Positions 1-44,940 of a stretch of 64,000 nucleotides of DNA are shown here, in pieces (position 1 is the first letter of the stretch; each line of letters opens with the position of its first letter). The position numbers and the translations under genes were made by a program. This DNA is from Scylla paramamosain. Lineage: Eukaryota > Arthropoda > Malacostraca > Decapoda > Portunidae. Location of the stretch: contig NC_087181.1 in NCBI RefSeq assembly GCF_035594125.1, positions 370,001-434,000 on the forward strand. Direction: 5' to 3'. Below the pieces are notes generated by a model that ran no database searches, had not been told where the DNA came from, and saw only the letters and a list, made by a program, of their open reading frames with translations.

Positions 1-120
1 CCACGGAGGAGGAGGAGGCGAGGCGGCGAATTCCTCTTGATTATGAGTCGCTGTTCGATAACATTTTCTTTATTACTCGTTTTTCTCTATCTAAAGAGCG
101 GGGGTATCATTTAAGAGAAG

Positions 121-556
121 GCAGAGGAAGAGGAAGACTTCAGCAACATCCTTATGCTCCTATGCTCTTTAATATTTTATGATCTTAGTAACAATTGTGA
201 CTAAGGAAGAGGAGGAGGAGGAGGACGAGTTGGTGGAAGAGGAGGAAGGGAAGGCTGAATCACCATCCTCATTTTGCTGTATGGCAGTTTGTTTTATATC
301 GACATGCCTTAGTAACAGAGGTGAACAAGGAAGGAGAGGAGGAGGAGGAAGACGAGTGGTGGAAGGAAGAGGAAGAGGCTTTAGCAACATCCTATTATTA
401 TTCTGAATGATAGTTTATATTTTTCTTAGTAACAGCTGACCTATTAAGTGCGTCAGTAACAGAGGTGACCAAGGAAGAGGAGGAGGAGAAAGAGGAAGAC
501 GAGTGGTGGAAGGAAGAGGAAGAAGAGGCTTTTAGCAACATCCTATTATTATTATT

Positions 557-591
<35 letters not shown>

Positions 592-640
592 GCTGTATGA
601 TAGTTTGTTTTTCTTGGTAACAGCTGATCTGCGAAAGAGA
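121..640. repeat. Degenerate tandem repeat, period about 125-145 bp
   Basis: Three to four copies of a purine-rich unit containing AGTAACAGAGGTGA, a GGA/GAA tract, GACGAGTGGTGGAAG and TTTAGCAACATCCTATTATT. Unit starts are near 187, 310 and 452, with a final partial unit to about 625. The last unit holds an expanded (ATT)n(GTT)n tract (543-592). Confidence 0.7.
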
Positions 641-705
641 CGGAGGAAGCGTGGGTACGAAAAAAATAGTTTGATATCTAGTTCCAATATATACATTATT
701 ACCAT

Positions 706-773
<68 letters not shown>

Positions 774-828
774 CTCTTGTATTCTCCCTTACCTCTTCTC
801 TTCCTGCGTTCTTCAGGTTAAAACTGCC

Positions 829-874
<46 letters not shown>

Positions 875-895
875 ATCAAGGCATTGACGGTAGAA

Positions 896-986
<91 letters not shown>

Positions 987-1343
987 GCTGCGTTGTCACC
1001 TCTCCCAGTTTCCCGCGCTTTTATGCTGCTCCTTCCTCGCTTCTGTTTGGGTCAATCCGGCACCACCGCGCATCCCAGACCCCGCTGTGCTGAACCCGCC
1101 GCCTCCACCTGTGTTTTGGGGTGTGTTTATCAAGTAAAGGTACTGACTCCTTTACTGTGTCGTGGTGTAGGTGTGGATGTAGCTTTGATGGTGAATAGGT
1201 GTCTGGTGTTGGTTAGATAGGGCTCGTTAAGGGAGGTTAAGCTGAGGTTTGGGTTGGTGTGGTATTGAGAGGTAGAGGGTGAGGGTGGCAGCGCAGACCA
1301 GCCAGCCAGCCAGCCATTCTCTGTTCTCGGCTCCGCTCCGCTC

Positions 1344-1382
<39 letters not shown>

Positions 1383-1607
1383 GTTTTTTCTCCCGTGCTG
1401 CTCCTCTCCTCTCCTCCCGCCTTCACAAGAAGAGTAACACACCACCCACCCACTGTTGACATCCTCACCAGGCAGCCGTGCGTGCGTAGACATAACAATG
1501 CTCCTCTCTCTCACACACAGAGAGAGAGAGAGGTACGCTGGTTGGTGGTGGTGGTGGTGGTCTGAACAGTCGTACATATATTTGAGGTCTTTCGGTCCAT
1601 CTCTTGC

Positions 1608-1669
<62 letters not shown>

Positions 1670-1716
1670 TATCTTTATTGTTCCCGTGATTTTGTTGTGT
1701 TGTGTCAGCTGTTTGT

Positions 1717-1782
<66 letters not shown>

Positions 1783-2040
1783 TGCACGTGGTGGTGGTGG
1801 TGATGGTGGTGGTGGTAGGGATGGCCACTTGTTGATAAGATTAGTGGTGTTAGTGGTGGTGGTGGTGGTGACGGCGGTGGTTGTGGTGGTAATGGCGGCG
1901 CCCCCTGCAGTGAAGGTGTTATCTGATGTTGATAATTGGGGGAAGAGCGTGCGGCCCCCATAGCGACACACACCTACCTTCCCTTGGTCACGTGGCAAGC
2001 TGAGGTGCACGACCGCTAGGTGCAAGTGTTCACAGTGTAG
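641..2040. repeat. Microsatellite-rich block: (GA)n, (GT)n, GGT arrays
   Basis: Main arrays: (GA)n at about 707-770, 832-870 and 899-985; (CT)n 1346-1378; (GT)n 1612-1668; (GA)n 1719-1780; degenerate GGT/GAT 1790-1895. Apart from the candidate promoter or exon at 1000-1133 I see no gene here. ORFs over these tracts are repeat peptides. Confidence 0.9.
1000..1133 (+). promoter_or_regulatory. Possible NIPBL promoter and 5' non-coding exon
   Basis: Between long (GA)n arrays and T/G-rich DNA lies a GC-richer, CpG-containing stretch with a TTTCCCGCGC element (E2F-like) near 1009. It ends at a splice-donor-like CAA/GTAAAG (1131-1139). Exon 1 of NIPBL begins with an acceptor inside its 5' UTR, so an upstream non-coding exon must exist. 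This is one candidate on position and motif only. No TATA box or initiator is evident. Confidence 0.22.
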
Positions 2041-2082
2041 CGGGAAGAGCTAAAGAAATAAATAACGCAAGGCATTCTGAAT

Positions 2083-2600
2083 AAAGCCATCAGACCTACA
2101 CGTGGCGGTCCCTGTATGAAACAAGACTACATATTTCCGTCTGTCTCCCCATCCGTAACTTTTTATAGTCTCTTCAAAGCTTCGTATTGGCTCGGTACTG
2201 ACAACCTGATTACTGAGTCTGTTCCACAAGTATATAGTAGTAGTAGTAGTAGTAGAGAGCTATAAAACAAGGGAAGCTCAAAGAAACCTACACTTGACTG
2301 TCCCTTATAATACATACCTATTTTCACTAGTCATTCTCATCCTATCTAATCTTTTAAAGTTCTCTATTGACTCAGCACTAACAACATGATCACTGAGTCT
2401 TTTCCATTCATCTACCACGCTGAGAACCAATTTCTCCTTATCTCTTATGAACTTATCAAGCTTCAACCCATCACATCTTGTCTTATCCCGATTACAAAAC
2501 CCCGAGAACTGCTTATGTCACCTTTGTTATGTCTCCTCAATACTTGTTTATACGCCCTGTACCACTGAGTCTATCCCAATCACCTAACACTTCTTGAGGT
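2083..2600 (-). mobile_element. Two decayed CR1-like LINE 3' ends in tandem
   Basis: 2083-2240 and 2268-2600 both align to the better-preserved 61446-62078 element (shared: ctacacgtgg, gactcagcactaacaacatgat, actgagtc, ccattcatctaccac). Element orientation is minus. The coding frame is lost. Confidence 0.7.
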
Positions 2601-2679
2601 GGAGTGGTGGGCGCTGTACTGTGTGGCGGTGAGGATAGCACTCGTATTTTGAAAGTCTGTTTCATTCACTAATTTCAAC

Positions 2680-3270
2680 AGGCTCTCATGGAAGTTCTGT
2701 ATCATTTGAAGGGTGTTTTATTGATTACAGTGCTATATTAAGGCGTATTATACATTATCAGTGGGGAAAATGGCTGTTAAAACACTATTAGTTATCTCTG
2801 GCCCCTGAAAATAGTCCAGATGAAGGCGTTAGATCATATTGAGAACACGCATCTAAGGGTCATATTCTGAAACACCTTTGCGCCGCACCTCCACAGCATT
2901 CCAAAGGCTCTACCTTGAAGTTACACGTGTTTAAAGTGTGGTGCTGTGGTTCTAAATGCAGATTAACAATATTTCTACATAACTGGATAAACACTCATGA
3001 GAACTCGGCTAATAATCTCTATGGCCTTTGAAAATAGTGTTGGGAAGAGTATGAAAATTTTTAGTATGTGTCTCGATATTCGGAAACGCTTTAGTCACAC
3101 CACGATTGTTTTCAAAGGCCATTGAGGTTTTTAGCCGGCTTCTCCTGCCAGTAATGTAGAAATCTTATTAATCTGTCGCTAGAACGGGTAAAAAAATACT
3201 CTTGAAAACCCGTGTAACTTCATCTGGAGCCTTTTGAAAGTTAGAGGAGGTGTGGCGCAGATGTGTTTTA
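2680..3270. mobile_element. MITE copies, two forming a long inverted repeat
   Basis: An old + copy lies at about 2680-2850. A + copy at 2862-3063 and a - copy at 3075-3268 then face each other about 12 bp apart. Shared hallmarks are ATATTC(T/G)GAAAC(A/G)C at the outer end and GGCC(T/A)TTGAAAATAGT. The family is best seen at 49344-49564. Confidence 0.75.
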
Positions 3271-3396
3271 GCCTCTTCTCTGTGTGGACTGTGTGAACTC
3301 TTTGCTGTCACTGGGAGTCTGTCTGACCGCGAGAAAAAGGAGTCGAGCACGTGATGTAAAGACTGTGGCGGGGAATGTCTGGCTGGCTGGTTGACT

Positions 3397-5400
<2,004 letters not shown>

Positions 5401-5484
5401 TCCCTTATCGTGTTGTTCTCAGTAACGGCGTCTCTCCTTGTCTCTTATCCGTCAGGTTGTGATAGGGTCTTGTAATCTTGGTAC

Positions 5485-5774
5485 TTGATCTCATATTTAT
5501 ATCCTTTCTCTTTCACTTTTCTTTCATCTTTTTCCCCCTTTTCATTTCTTTCGTCTCGTTCTTCTTTCATTTGTTTACTTTTTCTTCCTCTCATTTTTTC
5601 CGCTTACCTTTCTTTCTTTATTTTTTCATCTACCTTTCTTTCTAACTCATTTCTCCCCTATTCTATTCTTTCCTCTCATTTCTTTTGCCTATCTTTCTTC
5701 CTTCTCATTTCTCCCTTCTTTTGTCACATTCTTGCTCCTTTCGTGTGTCTCCCCTTGGTGTACAGTACTTAGGT

Positions 5775-5817
<43 letters not shown>
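5485..5817. repeat. 270-bp polypyrimidine tract and (GT)n
   Basis: 5485-5755 is almost purely C and T on the + strand, as irregular TTTCTTTC/CATTTCTCC pieces. It is followed by (GT)n at 5778-5817. No coding evidence. Confidence 0.75.
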
Positions 5818-5821
<4 letters not shown>

Positions 5822-5938
5822 ATGCTTTGTTGCCTGTGCATGCTTTATTTCATTACTGGTCACCACGCAAGTCTCACGCCCACCAATGCGTTATTAATTT
5901 GATGCGTTGCGCGACACGCCTTTATTCTGTGCGTTTCC

Positions 5939-6877
5939 TCAGTCACGTGATGTCTGGGAACTGTACTTGGCTCTGTTGTTGTCAAGGTGAGACTACTAGC
6001 TAGAATCCATTGCGTTCATTCGCGTTGCTAAATTTAGGATAGGCAGTGAAGGGAGTGTAATGCTGTGGCACATTTCTTCTTTCTCCCTACGTGGTCAGTC
6101 TCGTGATGTGTGGAGTCTGTGCTCGCCCCGGTGGTTGTCAAGTGAAGGTACTGTCGCTGTTCATAAGGAGGGATCCATTGTGTTCACTCGCGTTGCTTGA
6201 TTTAGGGTAGGCAGTGAAGGTAGTGTTTGATACGGGTGTGGTCAGTCTCGTGATGTGTGGAGGCTGTGCTTGCTCGCCCCGGTGGTTGTCAAGGTGAGGG
6301 TACTGTTGCTATTCACAAGGCGGTATCATTATGTTCACTCGCGTTGCTAAGTTTAGGATAGGCAGTGTAGGTTGTGTTTGATACAGTAATATATTATTCT
6401 TTCCTCGGGCGTGGTCAGTCTCGTGATGTGTGGAAGCTGTGCTCGCCCCGGTGGTTGTCAAAGTGAAGGTACTGTTGCTATTCATAAGGAGGGATCCATT
6501 GTGTCCACTCGCGTTGCTATATTTAGAATAGGCAGTGTAGGTAATATCTGATACAATGGTACGTTCTTTTTCTCCATACGTGGTCAGTCTCGTGATGTGT
6601 GGAGGCTGTGCTCGCCCCGGTGATAGTCAAGGTGAAGGTACTGTCGCTGTTCATAAGGAGAGATCCATTGTCTTCACTCGCGTTGCTAAATTTAGGATAG
6701 GCAGTGAAGGTAGTGTTTGATGCTGTGATACATTCTTCTTTCTTCCTATGTGGTCAGTCTCGTGATGGGTGGAGGCTGTGCTCGCCCCGGTGGTTGTCAA
6801 GGTGAGGTACTGTCGTTATTCACAGGGAGAGATCTGTTGTGTTAACTCGCAGTAGTAAGTTTAGGATAGATAGTGTA
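5939..6877. repeat. Satellite: six units of about 147-173 bp
   Basis: Unit starts (TCAGTCTCGTGATG) are at 5939, 6095, 6242, 6415, 6584 and 6754. Each unit holds GTGCTCGCCCCGGTGGTTGT, a donor-like CAAGGTGAAGGTACTG, a CACTCGCGTTGCTAAATTTA block and AGGATAGGCAGTG. GC- and CpG-richer than its surroundings. No open frame runs through it. Confidence 0.9.
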
Positions 6878-7340
6878 CCATTATACGAGAAGTTTGTGCA
6901 AGTTTGTGCTTTTTTTTCTCTCTCTTTAGATGAAAGTAATGTAATCAGTGATTCACAACACGGCTTTTTAAATACTTCCCTGTTTAGCAATTCAACTTGA
7001 CTTTTTAACGATGTGTTCAACGTGCACGACGAGACAAATCAGTCCACATGCTTTATTCAGCCTAAAACAAACAAAAAAAAAAAAATGAAAGTTTCCCATA
7101 TGCGGTGTTACGATTTTTACTTTTGCGCAGATACGTATATTTATTGTGTGTACCTGTGCATGTGTGCTGTACTTCATCTTGTGTTTGCACGGCATTTTGT
7201 GTTCCTGGTATTTGTACGGTATTTGATCTTTATAACATGTCATATTATAAGTAAATTGTTTATTGAAGAAATGAAAAGTCTTGGTGAGGTGATGCGGTTG
7301 AGTAGAGGAGTTTGGGTGAGGTTTAAACATAAAATAGATA
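6878..7340. other. AT-rich spacer, nothing recognised
   Basis: Short unrelated ORFs of about 110 codons exist on both strands but are AT-driven and have no recognisable domain. Ends in (ATA)n at 7343-7392. Confidence 0.5.
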
Positions 7341-7350
7341 GATAATAATG

Positions 7351-7394
<44 letters not shown>

Positions 7395-7400
<6 letters not shown>

Positions 7401-7770
7401 TGGGAAGCTACAAGGAACCATGAGGGCTACAAGTGACAGTTCTCGTATAAAGCATACCTACCTAATTCCCCATCACTGAACCTATCCAATCCTTTTAAAG
7501 CTCCCTGTTGACTCGATACTAACACAAATCTTTTCCATTCATCTGCCACTGTGAACTGATTTCTTCCTATCTCTTTGAAATCTAACCTTATCAAACTTAA
7601 GCCTATTACTTCCACCAAGGTTGTTGTCATAAATGCCTGATCTTTTAAACCTTCCTAGTGACACGGAGCTGCCAACTGATTACCGTGTTTATTCCATTCA
7701 TGTCACTTGTACGTTATCCTTTCGAATTTTAACCATATCAAGCTAGAACTCGGTGTTTCTTGTCATACAT
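7395..7770 (-). mobile_element. Decayed CR1-like LINE 3' ends
   Basis: 7395-7640 aligns with the 61446 element (gggaagctacaagg, ccattcatctgccac, gatttcttcctatctc). 7640-7770 is a second, more diverged piece of the same region. Frame destroyed. Confidence 0.65.
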
Positions 7771-8044
7771 TGGCGACTAACCCTCAGTATGTACACTGTA
7801 AACACAACAACAACATCAAGGCATCAACATGTACACCATAATACGTAAACAACATTTTATAGCCACTGCGAGGGAATGTAAACAAACGGCACAGTCTGCA
7901 TTACAAACATCTCTGGTGCACTTCATGAAGATTGGCGTTAAAAAATAGATATAACAAGATAGACAGCATTAAAAAAAAAACATTATAACTGGTATTGAAC
8001 TAACTAACGATGGTATTGATAACTAACTGGTATTGGAAGAGGCA

Positions 8045-9600
<1,556 letters not shown>

Positions 9601-9841
9601 GAATTATTATGATAACATTTAACACCCCCTTGCCCACCTCCTGCCTCGTATACTACCCCTGAGTCTTGTATGGCGGCGTGTTACTTACTTTTCAATGCTG
9701 GGTGATGGTACGATAATGTTTGATCTTGTACGATTTGAACTACGATACTTTACTAGTCTTTGGTGTTGGTACGATAATTTTTTTTTTATAATTCTGAATT
9801 AAAAAGAATAAGGAAGGAGGTTTTAATAATGGAATTGCGTT

Positions 9842-9922
<81 letters not shown>

Positions 9923-10477
9923 CTTTATGAAGTTGCATTGACAAAAAAGTGTCGACGGTATACAAAAAAGATTGTTCCAAGTCATTTACGTTCTTAGTTA
10001 CTGTTCTTATTGTTGTTACTGTGAATGTGCCTTTTATTATTATTCCTTTACAATCACAAGTCAAATATTTAATGATTTATTATTCGCATGAAAGCCAATG
10101 TATTATACAGATGTATTTATATGAGACCTTACGTAGGAATAGACACTTACTATGATGGTGCGGGAAACGAATCGTGGTGGTGGTGGTGGTGGTGGTGGTG
10201 GTGGTGGTGGTGGTGGTGTATTGACCCAGTGTTGCCAACCTGCCCGTCACTCACCTGCTCCCTGCCCGCGTTTGAGTGGCACAGGTGGAATGTTTATTGC
10301 TGTCTTGTCTTAATGTTGCTCCTTCATTGCAGCCATTTTAGTCACTATCATTTATTTATTTATTCTTGGGAGGGAGGGAAGTATCGAGTAGCCTGTTTTA
10401 TTATTTTATTTTCCTTTTATTTGACTTTATTCTTTCGTTCAGGGGATAATGTTAAATTGTCAAGATTGGTGGTGGTC

Positions 10478-10510
<33 letters not shown>

Positions 10511-10632
10511 GAAGGTAGTAGTAGAAGAAGGAAGAAGAGGAAGAGTGAATGTGGTGGTGAAGTTAAATATTTACCAAATGATCGATTTAAAGCCGCTTGA
10601 GATATTTATGTGAGAGACTATCAAGGTCAAGG

Positions 10633-10710
<78 letters not shown>

Positions 10711-10731
10711 CACATTACGTACTGCAGCTCT

Positions 10732-10802
<71 letters not shown>

Positions 10803-11340
10803 TCACTGCCACGGCAACTAATATGTCATTATGTACTTTCACACGTGTAGCAGCTGCAAGTTTAGATTGAAAGCCATGGCAGGTGTGCAGTAGTGTTAAG
10901 TCGACGTGTGTGGTGTGGTGTGGTGTGGTGTGGTGTGGTGTGGCGTGGCGTGGCGTGGCGTGGTGTTCTTAACGCAAAGTCCATATACGCTCCTAACTAT
11001 TATTCTTTCCTCTTCACTCTCATCTAACACACTTCACTGTTCATGCAACCCTGTTTAAGGTCTGCCCATAGCCTTACCAACCACTCAGGGACCAGTCCTT
11101 CACCAGTCCTTTCCATGGTCTTCCCTTGAGTCCTACACCTCTCCTATCCGGTCCTGATGCCTTGTTCTTAGTCCCACCTATGCGTTATTTCACATGGTGG
11201 CAGCAGTGGGATAGACCTCACCGCTGAAGTAAGCCATGGGAAATACAGACATTGTCACGGGGAGGCGAGGATGCATTATCGTACTTTGGCAATCTACTTG
11301 TCTTGAATCCATGCATGTGGTACACTTTAGGAATGCTTGT
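9601..11340. repeat. Microsatellites in unannotated spacer
   Basis: (GT)n(GA)n 9841-9918; (GGT)n 10174-10218; GGT/GTA 10467-10512; (GT)n 10634-10706; (CTA)n 10732-10802; GTGTG pentamers 10906-10962. Sequence between them has no recognisable gene. Confidence 0.85.
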
Positions 11341-11349
11341 TACTATTAA

Positions 11350-11570
11350 TGGTAATACAGTCAGCATTTAATACCAGAACCTCTAAATTGAGTTGATTTT
11401 GAAACATTCACCATTGCCGTCTGTGTATTATTAATAAGTATTCATATCGCTATTCATAATATACAGGCAGCATTTAATAGCAGAGTCTCTAAAGTAACTG
11501 TGTTTAGCAGTATTCATCATTGCTGCCTATGTGTATTGTTAATTGTGGTTATTCCTAAAGCGTATGAGAT
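11350..11570. repeat. Tandem duplication, period about 106 bp
   Basis: The block CAGCATTTAATA...CTCTAAA...CATCATTGC is present at 11362 and again at 11468, diverged. Part of the second copy and what follows (about 11530-11640) recurs at 13090-13205, inside intron 1. Confidence 0.65.
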
Positions 11571-11638
11571 GCACGGTTTTGACAGTGTTGCCAGGTAGGG
11601 TGCTGGAGTGTGGTGTCGTCTTCAGCTCTCGTGACATG

Positions 11639-11845
11639 GACCATTTTCTAAAACACTTTTGTCCACACCACTACTTTCAGAAGGCTCTGTGCAAGTTAGG
11701 CGGGTTTTAAGGGTTTTTTTTTTTTTAAGGTTCTAATGGTAGATTAACAAAATTTCTATATTATGAACTGAAGAAATACCCTTGAAAACCCGGCTAACCA
11801 TCTCTGTGGCCTTAGAAAATAGTGGCGGTGAGAGAGCAGAGGGTT
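11639..11845 (+). mobile_element. MITE copy just upstream of NIPBL exon 1
   Basis: Shares CTAAAACACTTTTGTCCACAC, AAGGTTCTAATGGTAGATTAAC, GAAAACCCGGCTAACCATCTC and GTGGCC...AAAATAGT with the family. Ends are degraded. About 80 bp separate it from the exon. Confidence 0.7.
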
Positions 11846-11941
11846 GTGTGAGATGTGTGGTGTTAATGTTAGCAGTAGTGTTGTTGTTGTCGCTTAGCTT
11901 AGTGTGCGTGTGTGTCTTTGCAGGTGTAGTGATGGGGCAGG

Positions 11942-39060
<27,119 letters not shown>

Positions 39061-39104
39061 CTCTCATCACACGAGTGGAGGGGGAGGGAGGGCTTTCCCC
39101 ACCA

Positions 39105-39228
39105 ATTACCACCACCACCACCACCGTCACCGTCACTTTCACCGTCACCGTCACCGTCTTTTCGTCCCCCAGTCCTCGCTGTACAAGGCAAGACCCTCCA
39201 TGAGGAACTCGCTCGCCGGCCAGTGACT

Positions 39229-39313
<85 letters not shown>

Positions 39314-39345
39314 ACACCCACACCCACACACACACACACATTGCT
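39105..39345. repeat. (CACCGT) and (CA)n tract
   Basis: CACCAC/CACCGT repeats 39108-39160, then (CA)n 39231-39339 with CACACC variants at its end. No gene. Confidence 0.9.
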
Positions 39346-40170
39346 ATGGGTGATGGAGTTACCCACATCACTCTCAGCCACACATATCAAAACAGGTACT
39401 CTTGCTGCTGCTGATGCCTCAGTATAGACTACTACCTTGTTCGGCTCATCGCCAGCCTCCTCTCATCCTTCCCCACACGGTACGCTCGCATCCGCCTCGG
39501 TTCGCTCATCACACTGGGTACAAGCAGGAGCGTGGAACTTATTATTATTATCATTATTAATATTATTATATTATTATTTTTATGTTCTCGATAATAATAC
39601 CACCAGCCTGTAAGTCCCACGTACTGATGGCGTTGGTATAGCGATTTAAGCCCGGCCCCGCCCCGCCCCGCCCCGCCACTCCTCATCATCTTGAACCAAT
39701 GTCAGACACAAAGGAGTTCCATTAGAAACATTAAATGATCAGCAACAGGTATCCTGGTATCATTGACCTTCAGCAGTGTGCCTGCACCTCCACGCCCGGG
39801 TACGGTAATGGATGGTGAGCATCAAGGCTATTAAGGTGGTAAGTAATCCATTCCCTAGAGAGCCATGGTGAATGGGGGGTTGTACTTGTGTAGGAATTCG
39901 TAAAGAGGTGACTACCGTGACTTTCTTGCAGACTGAGAGGTGAGCTAAAGGTTCGCCTGACAATCTGATATCAAGATATCTGCGTGGACAAAGGCAGATT
40001 TGTTTATTTTATTTTTGTGACGAGGAAACTAGTAAAGAATAAACTATTTGACCAGGTATGTATTCTCCTGGGACAAGACCTTGTACTTGTTCTCACCTTT
40101 ATTCTTTCTACCTTACTGCTTCAAGATTTAACCACTGTCATCATTTTCCATCCCTTTCACTGGTAAATTG
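39346..40170. other. Spacer with four GC boxes
   Basis: Nothing coding is recognised. At 39652-39676 four CCCCG pentamers in a row (GGCCCCGCCCCGCCCCGCC) form Sp1-type GC boxes, with a CCAAT 20 bp on. A promoter is possible but no transcript start is supported. Confidence 0.35.
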
Positions 40171-41090
40171 TAACTGGATTCTTATCCAGTTTCCTCTGAC
40201 AATAAATTGTAACTCTGGATTCTTATCCAGTTTCCTCTGACAAGAAGAGTTTCAGGAGAGGAGAATCGAGACACGTCCGGCATTGGGCTTGATACACTTA
40301 TATTGTAACTCTGGATTCTTATCCAGTTTCCTCTGACAAGAAGAGTTTCAGGAGAGGAGAATCGAGACACGTCCGGCATTGGGCGATCCGCTTGATACTC
40401 TTTTTCATTTGGTGATACTCCTAATTGCAGAAAGCACTCCTCGCATATGATGCCATAGACGACCTGCAATGCTCCACGTATGGCACCTACTTTGACACTG
40501 GACGCTCTTTTCTTCAATACTTGTTTGGTATTTCATTGTGCTATTCTTCGCTGGGCACTTCCCGTATGATAGTATCATAGAGGACCCGCGATGTCTCATT
40601 TCTGTCACTTATTTTGATCCATTTCTCTCCTTTAACGCTCCTTTGTAACATTATGGTGTCACTTTCCTTACTTTACCAGACACTTCTCTAAAATGTCTCC
40701 TGTTTGGTACTATTTTAACCCATTGTACTCATCACACGACTCATTGCCGTCAATGATGCCTCCTGTTTGGCACTTATTTGACCCATTGCACTCCTATAAA
40801 CGATACTTATATTTTTTTATCTAGTATTTCTCATATACATCATACCACAGATAAAAGTAATACCACCCGTCGCTTTGGATTGCTACACCTGGCGTATAAG
40901 ATTGCTGTACGTATGAAAGTGATGTTTTGAGAACGTACAAAACCATACCTAGGATTCTCATCTGGCATTCTCGCATAAACATCATACTACAATTAAAAGT
41001 AACACCGTCTGTCAGTTAAGATTGCTACACCACCAGGTAAGATTATTGCATGTATGGGAATGGTAACTACAGAGTTTACAAAAAAAAAAA
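40170..41090. repeat. Three successive tandem duplications
   Basis: (a) GGATTCTTATCCAGTTTCCT at 40175, 40218 and 40312; the last two units are near-identical over 70 bp. (b) A 121-bp unit with GATGCCATAGACGACCTGCA at about 40433 and a diverged copy at 40554. (c) A 141-bp unit with TCTAGTATTTCTCATATACA at 40820 and a diverged copy at 40961. Confidence 0.8.
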
Positions 41091-41483
41091 AAATGAAACA
41101 CGATGTATTACGACAGGAATTTCTTTTCTTTTCCAGTGGCGCTTAGATACATGATTGTAGTCAATGCATTACTCAATATTTTTGTAAATTTAAGGGGTGT
41201 CATATTCAATCGTGAGCGTTGGCGGGGGTCTGGTAGTATCACCCTTCCTGGGCCTCGGTCAAGGAAGCTCTAAAGTTTCGTTTCCTAAGCTTCTTTGATC
41301 TCGGTATATGGAGCAGGGTGGTCACTTCCTTTCCCTGTCGCCTTTACGTTCCCAATCACAGCTGCCCGGTACCCATTTCAAGACTGGGTGAACCTAAGAA
41401 TGAACAAAAATAATTAAATCGCTGTAGTAATAATAGCAGTGTGAGGCTCGCTGTGGAGACGACCTGAATCATCTGAACATAAG

Positions 41484-41600
41484 GAAATAAGGGAAGCTGC
41501 AAGAAGCCGTCAGGTCTACACGTGGTAGTCTCTACGAAACGTACCTACCTATTTCTGCCTATCATCCTTATCCATAAATTTGGGATCCTGCTATTGTTTT
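41484..41600 (-). mobile_element. Short CR1-like LINE 3' end
   Basis: Begins GAACATAAGGAAATAAGGGA, then aagctgcaagaagcc and ctacacgtgg, as at 61446. Only about 115 bp remain. Confidence 0.7.
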
Positions 41601-41872
41601 GCCTATACTTCTTGTGGTGCCTACGAAGAGGGAAGAAGAAAAAAACATCAGCGTACTACAGTACACTAAGCAGAAAAAGATAATACAATAATTCTGAAGA
41701 AAGTAAACCAAAGATCCTGATAAACATGAGAAAATGAAATAAAATCCTCACAGCCATAGTAATAAGACCAAAGAAAATTGCATCAGGGAGTGCGTTACAA
41801 AGGGCACACTCCCGACCACCGACTGAACTGAAGCGTCTCTGTGTGCTGAGTTTCGTGTTGTCTTTCCAAGAC

Positions 41873-42085
41873 CCGTATTCTGAAACGCTTTACTGTATCA
41901 CCATTACTATTTTCAAACGCCGTAGAGATGACCAGCCGGGTTAGTACGAGTGTTTCTCCTATTAATAATGTATAAACCTTGTAAATCTGTCATTAGAACC
42001 ATGAAAAATACCCAAAACCAGTGTCACTTCAACTGGAGCCCTTTGATTTCGAAAGATATGGAGGTGCGGTGCAGAAGTGCTTCCT
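41873..42085 (-). mobile_element. MITE copy, nearly complete
   Basis: Starts CCGTATTCTGAAACGCTTTA (the terminal repeat) and ends GGAGGTGCGGTGCAGAAGTG. Inverted relative to the copy at 49344. A 71-codon ORF overlapping it is not a gene. Confidence 0.8.
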
Positions 42086-42089
42086 TGAT

Positions 42090-42595
42090 CGCCGCCTCTC
42101 CTACATGGATTTTGCTTTGAATAATGGTGTCCTGGTCTACATAGTGTTCCTGGCTGGGAGGGAAGAGATAAGAACATGTGTAGGCTGCTTATGGGTCTTA
42201 CACGGGACTCGGATCAGCCTGTGGAACCAAAATTGATATAAGTAAACAGTGGCAGTATGGATAATATTGAAATAGCATGAGCGTTTTCATCTGAGAGTTA
42301 GGTCGGGTTTAGATTTCTTCAGTTCATTATTTTCACTACTGATCCCTTCATTGTGCAGATATACTTAATAAAACGTCATATTTCGAAATAAAGATTCTGT
42401 CTTGAAATTAGTAGACTAAGGTTGTTTCTATAATGGCAGCGGGTTATCATGAGTCCGCGAAGGGATGCATATGGCAGGCATGGTGCAGGATTGGTGACAG
42501 GTGGTAGCGATAAGTGACAGTGTGTGTTGGGGTGAAGCGTGTAGCAGGAAAGGAAATGAGGACGTGATACCGGTGTTTATCTGTAGGAAAGGATG

Positions 42596-42629
<34 letters not shown>

Positions 42630-42915
42630 TACACACACACAAACAGATGATTATTTTATATAAAAAAAAACATGATAATTTTGATATAAAAACATGAAGA
42701 CTACATGCGCAGTTAATCTTTCCCTGCTTCCTGTCCATGCCTCTGTCAATATGTTTCCTTCACAACCACCACTACCATCACCACCATAACCACTATCACC
42801 ACCAGAAACACCAACACAAACTTCACTATCACCACCACCACTACCACCGCAACCTTCATTTTCGCGAGTCTTTCGACTGACGAACCAACAACAAACAAAA
42901 TAACCTAGGAGAAGA
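42090..42915. other. Spacer, nothing recognised
   Basis: Contains a short (CA)n (42598-42626) and an imperfect CCA/CCAT-rich stretch (42765-42850). No coding signal seen. Confidence 0.5.
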
Positions 42916-42918
42916 CCA

Positions 42919-43290
<372 letters not shown>

Positions 43291-43389
43291 GGGGTGGGGG
43301 AAGAACAGCACAACATGCCGCTCGCAGTAAGAAGCAGAGTAGAGCAAAAGAGATGAACCACTTTGTTTTTGAGTTGTTTTGATATTCCT

Positions 43390-44940
<1,551 letters not shown>

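Noticed and set aside
532..999. Long ORFs of Leu-Ser, Arg-Glu, Thr-His, Cys-Val or Tyr-Ile dipeptides here and throughout
   Set aside because: Translations of pure dinucleotide repeats; no non-repetitive coding sequence on either side.
42021..42236. 71-codon ORF on the + strand
   Set aside because: Mostly the MITE copy at 41873-42085.
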